Shown here in pieces: positions 1 to 10,147 of a stretch of DNA of 64,000 nt (position 1 is its first letter; each line of letters begins with the position of its first letter). This DNA is from Dipteris shenzhenensis (lineage: Eukaryota; Polypodiophyta; Polypodiopsida; Gleicheniales): the NCBI GenBank assembly GCA_047967505.1, contig CM106539.1. One strand, given 5' to 3'. Position numbers and translations under genes: made by a program. The notes below the pieces were generated by a model. That model did not search any database and was not told the origin of the DNA. It saw nothing but the letters and a program-made list of their open reading frames with translations.

Positions 1-1801
1 CCCACCAGGACTTAGGAATGGCTAGGTCAATCTCGCCCATCCGATACCCTACCCCTCGCAGATGTGTTAGGGCGTCAAGCCTCGCCTCTGTCTCCATAGG
101 TAGTCTGCTCCAACGACCGAAAGACCCTATTGGACCACTGTCCCACAGTACCCAACCAATGTGAGTCCGCTGTCCGAGCATACGTCCCTTCTAATCTCTG
201 ACCTCTGGATGCCACATAAGGGACCGGCGCTCGAACTCCTCTCTGCATCTGGACGGAGCACGGATAAGACCCCCTGCCAGTCTCTGCCAAACCCTGTGAA
301 GACTCCTCATCAGAGGGGAGCCCTTCCCCGTAAGGGGGGCCTCTGAGAAGATCCACCTATGTGAAGGCTGCCATTGTCCCCCAGTGCATGGAGTGTTCCT
401 CACAAGCCCTCGCTGTAAGAGGAGCTTCCAAGGCTCTGAACCTGGGGTGAGGCCACGAACCACCAACTTGCCCAAAAGAGCCCTGCTCTGCATCTCTAGA
501 TCAATGATACCCAAGCCTCCCAGTGCCTACGGCATGATCACTGTCTGCCTGTCCAGAGGAAGTTCCGTACCAACCGTCGGAGCTGCCCAATGAATCCTCT
601 GTGAAAGCACCAGCAGGAGGCAATATACCAGGCCGTGGCAAGAAAAACATGGTTTGCCACTAAGGCACGACCTGCTAGGGAAAGTTTGGCCAAGCTCCAA
701 TAGAGAAGCTTGCGCCGAACACTCTCAAGGACCGAGGCAATCTGTTGCTCTGCTGTGATGTCAATACCCACCTGACATCCGAGGTATCTCGCTGTCTGGC
801 CCGACGGTATCCATCTGAAGCCAAAGTCACTCCCCCACTCTCGGATCTCATGTGTCCTCAAAGCCCGTGAAGAAGCCTATGGATTTCGTCTAGTTGATCC
901 GACCCCCCCGAGGCCTCATAGTAGATAGCCAAGGCCCTCTTACTCTCTCTAGACTCGCTGTGGTGCCCTCAACATACAAGGCTGTGTCATCTGCAAACTC
1001 CAAGTCAAGGAGCTCTTCCTCCTATCTAATTGGAAGCCTCAACCCTGTGAGACCTGTCACCTGTGATCTCAAATAGTAGCCCAGAGCCTCCGCTACAAAC
1101 AAGAAGAGAAAGAGAGCTAGTAGGCAACCCTCGCGAACTGAGCGAGAGAGAGGAAAGGCCTCGCCTGTGTGTCCTCCGATAAGCATCTGACTAGATCTCC
1201 CTGCATATAGCGTTGAAACTCCTCTAACCCATCTGTCTGAGAAACCTAATCTCCTCATAGTGCCCTCCAGGAAAGACCACTCCACCCTGTCGTAGGCCTT
1301 CTCGAAGTCCAAGAGAAGGACGGTCAATAGCTGTGACTCCTGCCTGGACCAATCCACTGCCTCCTAGAACGTGAAGATGTTGTCCAAAATGCTACGCTCC
1401 TGGACAAACCCAATCTATGTGTCATGGATGATGTCGGTAAGATGGGGCCGTAACCGCAAACTCAAGACCTTGGCGACGATCTTGTATGCGGTATCAAGCA
1501 GAGTGATCGGCCTCCACTGTCGGATATCTGACCTATCTCCTCCTTTCGAGATCAAACAAATCCACCCCCTGCTCATGGACTGAGGGAGAGCCTTGAGGAC
1601 TTCCCAAACCTCCTCATCTGTGAAAGGTTCCTCAAGTCTACTGCATAAGTCCTGTGAGACTACTGTCGGAAAGTGATCCCAAACCAGCTCTCGGGCCATA
1701 AGACTAGCTGGGGTCATCTTCTCCGTCTGAAAGAGCTGACTGTAAAAACCGATGGTCATGTCAAGAATCTCCTGTGGGTCAGTGTGCATGATACCCTGCA
1801 A
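1..1801 (-). mobile_element. L1-like LINE, ORF2 reverse transcriptase fragment (decayed)
   Basis: Reading leftwards on the minus strand, the translation gives plant L1-type reverse transcriptase signatures in the usual order: a WRPITLLD block near 1560-1500, LLLDFEKAYDRVEW near 1330-1280, then a block ending FLFVAEALG near 1110-1080, followed by the thumb/connection region down to the window edge. ORF2 protein normally copies LINE RNA at the nicked target. Several frameshifts and stops break the frame, for example between about 1415 and 1357 and around 850-540, so this copy is dead. The CPL residues usually seen in the block before FLFVAEAL are changed. The upstream endonuclease half of ORF2 is missing, because at about 1800 the sequence switches to Gypsy-like gag. 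The element runs out of the window on the left. Confidence 0.93.
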
Positions 1802-1805
1802 GTCT

Positions 1806-1985
1806 CAGAGTGGCCGGTCTTATCTTGATGGGCAAAATATAGCTCAAAATGGCGAATCCAATTGAGGATTTTACCCGCCTCTCTTGCTCCATCATACTTT
1901 GGGAATTCTATTCTCTCTCGACGTTGAAATTTGGCTCTCTTCGAGGGGGTACCTAAATCTTCATTACCAAAACTTTCCTACATGT
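1806..1985 (-). mobile_element. Ty3/Gypsy gag N-terminal scrap
   Basis: The minus strand encodes a short open stretch with the pattern IEFPKYDG...WIRHFELYFAHQD, the start of a plant Ty3/Gypsy Gag domain (FPKFDG..P..W....E.YF). It continues directly into LINE ORF2 sequence at about 1800 with no recognisable LTR or protease. It is therefore a rearranged remnant, either a template-switch chimera or a nested deletion. No start codon or terminal repeat supports a functional gene. Confidence 0.6.
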
Positions 1986-3102
1986 GGGATCTCTCTTAAG
2001 ATGTTTAGGGCCTGATCACAGGCCCAACGTGTTTCATGAGTGTCGTTTTCACTGGGATGTACTGGGGCTACTTGCACTGTTGAACTCAGTAAATTAGTAT
2101 ATGCATAGCCCAATTTTGTGTGCTCTAATCTGCATGGACAAAATAGAATTTACTGCAAGATGATTCACTCTACAACAACCTTGTCAGTTGGATGCTTTTA
2201 AATACTAGCAGCAACACATGAGTCATGGACGCGCCACATAGGCAATGAACTGCAACATTGCTGCCCCACAGATGGTGCAAAGCAAAAAGTGCCAAACAAG
2301 CATGTCACGAACACAGTACCACACATGCAGGGACAACTCACCCTGGGACCTTGCACGCCATCAGTTGTATTGACTCCTACCAGAAAATCAGGAGTGTACC
2401 ACATGTCAAGCCGAAATCCTTTTGTTTTCAGGTCTGCATTTCCATCTCAAAATCTTGTGCAGAAGGATTGCTTGAGGAGATATTTTCCTTGCAAACACAT
2501 TGCACTGCCTAGCTTGAGCAGCCCGCTTAAGCCACGAGAGAACAGACCATGCAACATTCACACACACACGCACACACACACATATATGCACCCATATTTA
2601 TATTTTGAAAACATAACACATGCAGTTGCAATCTCGTGACAGTCACAAGGTTGAAAACCACAAACTGCATCACGCATAGCTACTATGATGGACTATGGAT
2701 TAGTTCATTAATTCACCCTTGGGGTATTTAGATGGTTTATTACAATGGTACATTAGACCATTCTAAGTACGTTGGGTCTAAAGGGCCACCTACATCCCAC
2801 ATAAATCCATTGTGGATACGGGGACTGGTGTCTAATGGCACCATTCTATTACTCTATGTAAGTGGCCTTGCCGCACCTCATACAAGCATGCACCCACCAC
2901 TCCACTAACCCTAGGGCAACCATCAGGTGAGAGTATTCACCACATGTGATTAGATGGGTTTCCATTGTGCACACTTACGCCTGAAGCCATAAGGTGGCTT
3001 CTCCCCCATCCTTTGACTTCCTTCCTCTTGAGTGTTTTTCCTAAATGCCAAAGAGCACACTTGTAAGCCAAACCACGTGGTGTCTTTTGTGCTATGGCAA
3101 GA

Positions 3103-3266
3103 TCTGTGAATGACAGGGTCACAGGGCGAGCACAACACAATAGGTGTGAAGATTGCAATCCCTCACCGGTGGTTGAGGATTACATTAAATAATGAATCTG
3201 TGAATGACAGGGTCACAGGGTGAGCACAACACAATAGGTGTGAAGATTGCAATCCCTCACTGGTAC
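3103..3266 (+). repeat. 94-bp-period direct duplication
   Basis: A segment starting TCTGTGAATGACAGGGTCAC at 3103 recurs at 3197 with only a few substitutions over about 67 bp (GGGCGAGC versus GGGTGAGC, CACCGG versus CACTGG). The high identity of the two units points to a fairly recent local duplication. Confidence 0.9.
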
Positions 3267-3431
3267 TTGCAAGTGTATACTTTGTCTAGATTCTGTTTGT
3301 TGTTGTGCAGATGGCTCAATCTTCGTACATGTACTTGATGAAGCAGAGCCCTTTCTTCTTCGTTGTAGTAGATAAGGCAATTTGATCTGCAGTTGCAGAT
3401 CTTACCACAACTGAGACGTAAAGGCTAAATA

Positions 3432-3570
3432 TATACCTAGATGAGTCTAGAAACATTCCCAAACTCGTCCTCTAAAAACACAACATAGTGCAGTTTCAAT
3501 CTCATGATAGTCACTCACAAGGTTGAAAACCATAAACTCCATCACGCATAGCAAGGACTAGCTACTATGA
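3432..3570 (+). repeat. dispersed ~140-bp repeat, copy B
   Basis: This copy begins near CATATACCTAGATGA and ends at CTACTATGACATCC. The same block recurs at about 3975-4100 and 7135-7268, partially at 2610-2690, and diverged at 52552-52678, all on the plus strand. A shared internal core reads AACATAGTGCAGTTTCAATC. It has no coding potential and could be a SINE-like or LTR-terminal fragment; the family is not recognised. Confidence 0.75.
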
Positions 3571-3974
3571 CATCCCCACTCACGTCATCAGTGCCCAACA
3601 ATGGGTGTAGACCATAGTATAAAAATATGCTCTCACACATACAAATCCACACACCCACACGTACTTGAGCATCCATTTATATAAGTCTTCGTACTGAGTT
3701 TCTGTTGGCACTCTGGAGATGAAGGGCAGACTCGAAGGCTAGCACTAAAGGAGAAGGCTAATCAAAAGGTAGTCCAAAATCTCTTCATTCAAGCTACACC
3801 TGCTTGTGAAGTCTGAACGTTTTCATTTTAGTCTCTCCCAAACGAGCATCTAAATCTAGCTGATAGGGCAACGCACCATTTAAGATAGAAAGAATTATCG
3901 CAATACCAGCAAGCCGCAACTTGGACGAAAACTTCACAAGGTGAAATTTGCATGTCCGCTAATATGGCAGAAGC

Positions 3975-4100
3975 ATATACCTCGATGAATCCAAGAACAT
4001 TCCCAAACTCATCCTCTAAAAACACAACATAGTGCAGTTTCAATCTCATGATAGTCACTCACAAGGTTGAAAACCATTAACTCCATCACGCATAGCAACT
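3975..4100 (+). repeat. dispersed ~140-bp repeat, copy C
   Basis: This is a near-identical copy of the block at 3432-3570, sharing the core AACATAGTGCAGTTTCAATC and the following CACTCACAAGGTTGAAAACC. Its last bases differ: after CATCACGCATAGCAA it does not continue into the TACTATGACATCC end seen in copies B and D. Confidence 0.75.
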
Positions 4101-4253
4101 TAGTTGCAGGAGGCACACGAAGAAATGAAGATGGACTATGGCAACCTGAAATGGGAGGCAACACTATATTAGGGAATTTGGGAATTTTCAAATAGTTTGA
4201 GACTTCCCAATATGTTTAAGATTTGGCCACATGGTCAAATATGAACTCATTAC

Positions 4254-4634
4254 TTGACAGTTGAATTCATCCTAAACACCATATTAGAAAATCCGACCAA
4301 GTCCCACTTGCAAATAAGGGTCTCAGGTCGATCACCTGAAGGATCTCACAGGCAAGGCCCATGCAAACATTATTACTATTGCAAAAAAAATGTGAAACTA
4401 CAACATGCCCTGCAATGCCTGCAGAAACAGGTCTCGAAAATTTGGCAGAAGCAGGTACCTTCAGCTCAACTCAAGGCTCTTGAGCAAGAGAATGCTCGCC
4501 TAAGGGAGGCTGCCGTAGAGGGACAGACATTATGGGAGGAAAATACAAGACTGCAGGCTTCTCTTTCACCACAGTACAGCTCGCTCAATCTCGTGACACA
4601 CAGAATGTCTTGTGTGATTTTGCTGCGAGTTTGA
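4254..4634 (+). CDS. hypothetical ORF with short coiled coil
   Basis: An open frame of 126 codons. Residues roughly 60-105 have heptad-like spacing of Leu and charged residues (QLKALEQENARLREA, then LWEENTRL), typical of a coiled coil or leucine zipper. The first half is unremarkable. No known family was recognised. It lies between dispersed repeats and a LINE ORF1 remnant on the opposite strand, so it may be a captured exon or part of a retroelement gag leader. There is no support for expression. The start is simply the first in-frame ATG. Confidence 0.3.
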   Translation: MTVEFILNTILENPTKSHLQIRVSGRSPEGSHRQGPCKHYYYCKKNVKLQHALQCLQKQVSKIWQKQVPSAQLKALEQENARLREAAVEGQTLWEENTRLQASLSPQYSSLNLVTHRMSCVILLRV

Positions 4635-5097
4635 AGGACGAGTAGTCAGTGTCTATGCATCGTCGTACTAGGGTGGATACCGGCTCTATATCGATCTTCC
4701 GTGCCCGCTTCATCATGAAGAAGGCTTCCACCCCGAACAGCTCCGCGTACTTCTAGAGGGGCCAGAAGTGTGCCTGCTCCACCTTTGCCTCCAACGACAA
4801 TCTGATAACTCATATCGCCAAACCACACACCGACTCCTCGCACGTGAAGCTCAACTGAAAGTTCACCTCCGCGCCATGGATGTACCAAAGATCTAGTCCC
4901 TATGGTCCCATCCACTCGTCCATCATGAGTGTAATTTGGTTACACAAAATAGCGTTCGATTACCCAAAATAGCATCGAACACCTCCGGTTTTTTACTTGT
5001 GTCCAGTTCCCTTCTGAGAAGGTAACCCATGGGGTTTGAGACTCCTGTTGCTCCTGCCTGAGAGGACGCTGAACTCGAGCCTGCTGACTCTGCCTAC
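4635..5097. other. unassigned sequence downstream of LINE ORF1
   Basis: Open frames occur on both strands, but no domain was recognised. By position this would be the ORF1 C-terminus or the ORF1-ORF2 spacer of the minus-strand LINE whose ORF1 lies at 5098-5760. Confidence 0.35.
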
Positions 5098-5760
5098 TCA
5101 GCAGAGGGGAGGAAAGGAGGGGAGGGGAGGCGCATGAGGGAGGCCACGGGGGCAATCTCTGGCGAGGTGACCCATCTGCCTATATCGAAGACATTGGCCT
5201 GGTAACCCGGAGATCTCCACCCTCTGGCGAAGTGTGCCCCCTTCCAGGGTCTCGAGAAGAATCAACTCTGGGAGGGACTCTGGGCTCTCAACCAACAGCC
5301 TGATCCTGGGAACTCTATCATCTGCTAGAACGAAGACGGCTGACTCTAGCGGGGACTCTAGCACTGTGCCAAATGCCCAACCAATGGAAGGGAGGATGGC
5401 ACGATACTCTCCTTGGGGAGTCCTGGAAAACGGAGTGTGACCGAAAAACGCGAAACATGATGTGTCGTATCCATGTCCTCCACTGTGAATCCATGATACA
5501 AAGGAAAGAGGTAGACAAAAATGCGGGCCAAGGAGGATGGGGCTTTGCACCACAAGTGTCGAGACAATGTCAAGGGAGCTCAGTTGGATGAGGAAAACGC
5601 CTCGTCCATGGATGTTGACCTCCTGAATGTAGTCTCCCTCTAATGCCAAGCTCGCCTGGATCCATTCTCCCACCTCTCTCCATGTAGGCGTGAGGCCTAC
5701 AATTTTGCCCACGAGCGCCTTGTCCCGGAGGGACTGAACTGCCTACTGTACCTATTGCTT
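5098..5760 (-). pseudogene. LINE ORF1-like protein (DUF4283 plus zinc knuckle), decayed
   Basis: The minus-strand frame begins with a LVGKIVGLTPTWREV block, continues through a region laid out like DUF4283 (RNA-binding part of plant LINE ORF1) and ends with a zinc-knuckle-like motif, GQCLRYRQMGHLARDC, near 5200-5155. That motif follows C-x2-C-x4-H-x4-C except that the second Cys is Tyr, which should weaken zinc binding. ORF1 proteins coat LINE RNA. The open part has no good ATG, and a stop lies just upstream in the same frame. It has the same orientation as the ORF2 piece at 1-1800 but is separated from it by about 3.3 kb of unrelated sequence without the endonuclease domain. Membership of the same original element is an inference. 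Confidence 0.75.
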
Positions 5761-5839
5761 GTCAGCTGGGGGAAAGAAGAACCTTAACGGCTGTGGGATC
5801 CGAGGGTGCTGCCATGGAGCCCCTTTGACCAGTGCAAGT

Positions 5840-6465
5840 GTCACCACCAAGATTCTTCTTTCGCCTTAACAAGCACAAGTGCTCCCACTACAGGGAGGAA
5901 GAAGAAAAGGAGGGTGCGGAAGAGAAGCGTCAGAGGGGGAGGCGGCAACAAGGCAAGGTGAAGGAGGGGGCAAGGATAGAAGTGAAAGAAGGAGGGCAAG
6001 GAGGGCGGGAGGCGGGGGCAGAAGAAGGGCGACAAGACGAGGAGGGAGAAAAAGAGGAAATGACAGGAGAGAAAAGAGGGGAGGAGCCGACGAGGGAGAG
6101 GAAGAGGACGTGGGGGCGAAAGAGACAGAGGTGGCGGGGGGGACGAAGGTGGAGGAAAGGAGGCGGAGATGGAGGTGGAGGGAGTGGGCGAGGTTGGCGG
6201 AGATGGAAGTGGAGAAGGAGGAGAAGGAGGCGGCGGAAGCGGGCGGGGCTGGTGGGAGCGCAACAGGCGGAGGGGGACAGAAGAGGCAAAAGCGGGAGGG
6301 AAGGCGGGCGGGGCAAGAAGGCGGGAGCTAAAGGGGCGACGGAAGCAAGAGAGGCGGGAGCAGACAAGGGACAGAGCGGACGAGGGCGTACAAAGGGGGA
6401 GCAGAGGGAGGCGGACGGGGCGAGGTAGCGGAGCAACCAAGGGGAGGCGCGGCGGCTCAACAGGA
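5840..6465. repeat. ~600-bp polypurine/polypyrimidine tract
   Basis: The plus strand is almost all A and G for about 600 bp, with irregular GGAGG, GAAGAAG and GGCGGA units; the minus strand is correspondingly C/T-rich. Stop codons are rare for purely compositional reasons, so four or more overlapping frames appear open; the implied proteins are low-complexity Arg/Gly/Glu or Pro/Ser/Leu. The tract lies just 5' of the LINE ORF1 remnant in that element's orientation and could be the CT-rich leader of the element or an expanded simple repeat. Confidence 0.85.
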
Positions 6466-6529
6466 GCTCACGGGGACCCCAAGATCATTTAGATGAGTAT
6501 ACCTCTCCTCTATTTCTCTTTAGTATACC

Positions 6530-6722
6530 TCTATTCATCTTCAGCATGACCACATTATTTACAGTGCTATCTTCAATATAGCCTTTGGCATCTTCAGTGT
6601 GTCTATGTCACCTTCAACATGACTTCATTCACCTTCAATGTGATTTGTCATCTCCACTATGACTTATTTATTTCGTCGTCTTTAGTACGGTCTTGATTAC
6701 ACCATCTTCAGTATAGTGATAG
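6530..6722 (+). repeat. degenerate ~23-bp minisatellite
   Basis: At least eight diverged units share a core resembling CTTCAGTATGAC, with variants such as CTTCAATATAGC, CTTCAACATGAC and CTCCACTATGAC, spaced about 18-27 bp apart. No coding potential. Units are too diverged for recent expansion. Confidence 0.65.
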
Positions 6723-6857
6723 ATTCATATTAGTCATATCTAGTGACAAGACGTTGGAAGCTAGTGCATGCTGTGGGCTTCACATCAGTGAAGTTATGAG
6801 TCATTTGACTATCTCCTTCCTCACTCCACCTAATCTTATGTTATCAACATGCCGTAT

Positions 6858-7130
6858 CACCTATTACTTTTGAGTTCTACCTAAAGTTTAAGGTCGGCCT
6901 CACACCGAAATTCCAAGTTGTTTTCATAGATTTTAGATTAAATGGTTACTTCTTAATTAGAATTATAGTTTTTAGAGTTTATAAGTCCTTGAGTCTAAAG
7001 ATAACCATAACACATATGTTTAGATTGCCTTGGAGCTAGATAATCATACTTGTTGTGATCTATAGCCTCAAATGTAATTTTAGTGAATGCTAACAGCAGT
7101 GAGGCAAAATTTGATCTTGTGCACATTCTT
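6858..7130 (+). repeat. dispersed repeat family R1, left half
   Basis: This matches 45736-46000 in the same orientation over most of its length, starting CACCTATTACTTTTGAG and including GTAATTTTAGTGAATGCT near the end. The right half of the same family (8650-9010) matches 46285-46620. Here the two halves are separated by about 1.5 kb, against about 0.3 kb in the other copy. No protein-coding content was recognised. Confidence 0.75.
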
Positions 7131-7134
7131 TGAC

Positions 7135-7268
7135 ATATACCTAGATGAATCCAAAAACATATCCTCTAAAACACAACATAGTGCAGTTTCAATCTTATGA
7201 AAGTCACTTATTAGATTGAAAATCATAAACTCCATCACACATAGCAGGGACTAGCTACTATGACATCC
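7135..7268 (+). repeat. dispersed ~140-bp repeat, copy D
   Basis: Same block as at 3432-3570, from ATATACCTAGATGAATCC to CTACTATGACATCC, with a few internal deletions. It lies exactly where dispersed repeat R1 is interrupted and directly abuts the TGTCACGAGG sequence of the following segment. Confidence 0.75.
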
Positions 7269-8640
7269 TGTCACGAGGGCATGAAATTCTAAGTACTTTA
7301 ATGTACTACAAGACCGTGACAACTTTGGTTTTAAAAGTCCAAGTGTGGGCTTAATAATGTGTAATTAAACGCGGCATGGTGCCTAGCACATAAGCGTAAT
7401 TGATCCCTAGGCCCAAAGGCGTTCCAAGGAATTAAAAGAGTGGTTGTTGGGAAATGATGACGTGGCATTTTTTATGGGCCCCCTAGAGGACCATGTACCT
7501 TCAATGGCCCCCCTAGAGTTCCAAGTGGCTCTAGTGCCTTCTACATGCTCCTTTGCCATTCCTAGACCTTCCTGGACCTTCTAAACTTCACATGTGTAAT
7601 TTTCCCTCTCATCTTCTCCCTTTGTTCAGATTTTGGACTGGTTGTTCAGCCTCCTTCAGCTGAATTCCGTTTTTCTTCATAACTCCTCACCCGTTTGGAT
7701 TCTTGGACTTCCGTTTGGCTTCCCCTCTGCCTCCCCTTCCCAGTGATATGCTTTTCCCTCCGCACGTTTGGTAGAACAGGCACAGTTGAGCACTTCTTTT
7801 GCTTGTCGAATTTGCAAAAGTGGCTTTTTCTGGACCTTTTTGCTTCTACAATCTCCTGAGCCTCTCTTCTTGCAAAGCTACAGCTTTCTGTTGAATTTCA
7901 AGTGGTCCCAGGCGGTGGTTGACTGATTTTTCTCAGTTTTGGAGGACTTTCCAACGATGAAACTTCTCCAAAACCTTCTCAATGCATTCCTCTCTAAAGC
8001 ACGCTTCTTTTGAGCCCAAGAACCCCCACCTCTTCGCGACAGAAGTACTTCTTTTCACATTTTTCACAAGAATTCTTGTTGGTCGGCTCTTCTAAATGCT
8101 CTTTCTTCACGCCGTTGTACTCCTCTTTGGCTGAGAATGCAATTGGGCATTTGCTACTATGTCCTCTTGGCGATTGAGTACTTGGTTCGAGTTTGCAAGG
8201 CTTGGTGAGTTGTGATTTTGCTGCTGCAATTTCTTTTTGCCATAACCTATTGGTTGGTCACATGTGCCGCCTCTTTCTTGGTTCACAGGTGCCCAGGCAA
8301 TGCTACATGAGTCATTCTTTGGTTGGGTACTTTGCTGATTTTATTTTGGAGCTTTGAAAAGCTTTGTGAATGCCATCTAGAAACCACTCAAAGAGAGTGC
8401 AGCTGGGGTGCAGTGTGATTGCATCTGGACAGCCAATGGAATTGCACTCGGAAAAGAGAATGCCTTTGGATTGAGCCTATGGGTTAAGTGCACTTCTGTG
8501 ATGGTATTCTATGCTTGAAAGCCTTGCGAAGGCTCACTGAATTGGGGTTGCGTGCTTAGTTGCAGGGAAGGCCTCCCAGATGCAACGTGTAATCATTTCA
8601 CTGTGAAATATAAAGAAATACCGAAAGGGGCGCCACAGTG
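7269..8640 (+). mobile_element. insertion within repeat R1; possible solo LTR
   Basis: The segment starts TGTCACGAGG and ends near GGGGCGCCACA, giving TG...CA termini. Just before its right end there are A/T-rich polyadenylation-like words (ATATAAAGAAATA, 8608-8620). No long open frame, primer-binding site or polypurine tract is present. Together with the short repeat copy just before it, the segment splits a dispersed repeat whose uninterrupted copy is at 45.7-46.6 kb, so it is a genuine insertion. No target-site duplication was found, so the solo-LTR reading is tentative. Confidence 0.4.
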
Positions 8641-8649
8641 TTTGGGACC

Positions 8650-9110
8650 AATCAGGTGCACTTTATATGGAATAATCCAAATCTATAAAAGCGAGATTTT
8701 ATGCGCAACCTGTTTTGATAGTTGATTAAGAACACTTAAATTTTTAGTTGTAGGCTTCCTTGTGATGTGGTGACTTTTCCCTATGATAGAATTTTAGTAT
8801 TATTAAGATATAACACTTTGTTGGCTATTATGTGTAGTATATAGATCCTTATTTATCAAATGTGACTTACAATGCAACCCACTAGGCTAAGCACTCTTGT
8901 TAATTGCTAAATCCATGTTGCCGAAATTATTTTTTAACAAAGATTTTGTAACTCTTAGATGTGATATATACTTATAACACTTTGTAAAAAAATGTTCGAT
9001 CATTGAAATCATTTTTATTTTCAAGCATGTAAGATAAAGTTTCAAATTTGAATACTGCCTATGAAAAACTGTGTTGCAATATATTTGTGAGAAATTTGTA
9101 ATCACATGTA
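8650..9110 (+). repeat. dispersed repeat family R1, right half
   Basis: This parallels 46285-46620 on the same strand: shared stretches include GAGATTTTATGCG/GAGATTTAATGCG near the start, then the CTATTATGTGTAGTATA and CACTCTTGTTAATTG words, ending in an A/T-rich tail. It is non-coding; the small frames inside are compositional. Confidence 0.7.
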
Positions 9111-9977
9111 ATGGTTTTTGGTGCTCATTATATTTTTTAAAAATAGTATTATGAGTCTACCTTAAGCTCAAGAGAGGGAACAATCAAAAAACACATCTAC
9201 ATCAAGTTGTGATTTTTTTGCCAAAACATCAAAAGCACACTTTTACGTCCTACCAAATTAGTGTTAAAAATTAATAAGTATTTAATTAGCCCAACAGCTT
9301 TTAGAATTCGTTTTTTAGCTTTTTGCTGCTTTTCGAGAGATTTTCCAGCCTTTCTCACTTTTCAAATTTTACTGCATTTCACCCAAATTTAGCCTTCAAC
9401 TTTTCAGCTTTTCCTTGCTTTTTGCTCTCCCAGAAATCTATATGATCAAGGCCTCCAGCTCTAGTCGACTCACTTCTCTTGGGCGCCCTATTCCTCCTAC
9501 TACCTTGCTACCTCGCTTCAAGATTATCCACCCTCTCCTATTGGCGCCCTGCTCCTCCCGCTCCCAAGCTACTGTTGATCCAATCACTCGTCTGTCCTCT
9601 ACCTTCATCACTCATCTTACCCACGTTATTTGCTACATCTCTTGCTGTCCTGCTGTCCGCCTACCTGCTACGGCTATTCCTTCACCTCCAATTTGACGTA
9701 TTACTGAGAATTCTCTCAGATTCTTGCTATACGTCACCCGCTTCTACAATTCCCACTTCTAGAACCAGCCACCAAGCAAGCATACGCCGCACATTGGGCC
9801 CCTAATTTTGCCTGTGTTTTTCTTTTATGTTGTTCCCTCCAAAATTAGTTCCATTTCATGTCTTCCAGGCCACCAGAAAGTGATTTTCAGATTCTGAATT
9901 TTACTTGTCGGCCTTTCTAAAACGGACCTTAGAAGTCTGAAGATTCTAACCATGTTTCTCATTTGAACTGTGTTTTT

Positions 9978-10026
<49 letters not shown>

Positions 10027-10147
10027 TGGTGTCAATTCAATCATTTCAGAGATCTTTTGCTGAGATTAGAAGGTTTTGGGTCTCTCTTCACCTGATTTTG
10101 GTCAAGGGCTACAAGTGGTTCTTTTTCTACAGTTTCCTACAGTTTTA
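9111..10147. other. intergenic sequence with a long GA microsatellite
   Basis: No supported gene. A near-perfect (GA)n microsatellite spans about 9981-10022. Two overlapping frames at 9415-9805 are Pro/Ser/Leu-rich and C/T-biased and were not accepted as genes. Confidence 0.6.

Larger units (their letters stand above)
1986..4253. other. non-coding stretch with local and dispersed repeats
   Basis: No supported gene was found. The stretch holds a CA-rich microsatellite at about 2560-2588, a direct duplication at about 3103-3266, and full or partial copies of a dispersed ~140-bp repeat at about 2610-2690, 3432-3570 and 3975-4100. The short reading frames here show no recognisable domains. Confidence 0.6.

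Noticed and set aside
2198-2639. Overlapping Cys/His/Thr-containing frames of 60-116 codons
   Set aside because: They overlap on both strands, include a CA microsatellite and a dispersed repeat copy, and show no spaced metal-binding or other recognisable motif.
5832-6492. Several long overlapping frames on both strands encoding Arg/Gly/Glu-rich or Pro/Ser/Leu-rich proteins of 100-200 residues
   Set aside because: They are a by-product of the polypurine composition, which removes stop codons in several frames at once; no domain, splice signal or start context supports any of them.
9415-9805. Two overlapping Pro/Ser/Leu-rich frames of about 100 codons
   Set aside because: The underlying sequence is C/T-biased, the frames overlap each other and no family or splice structure is visible.
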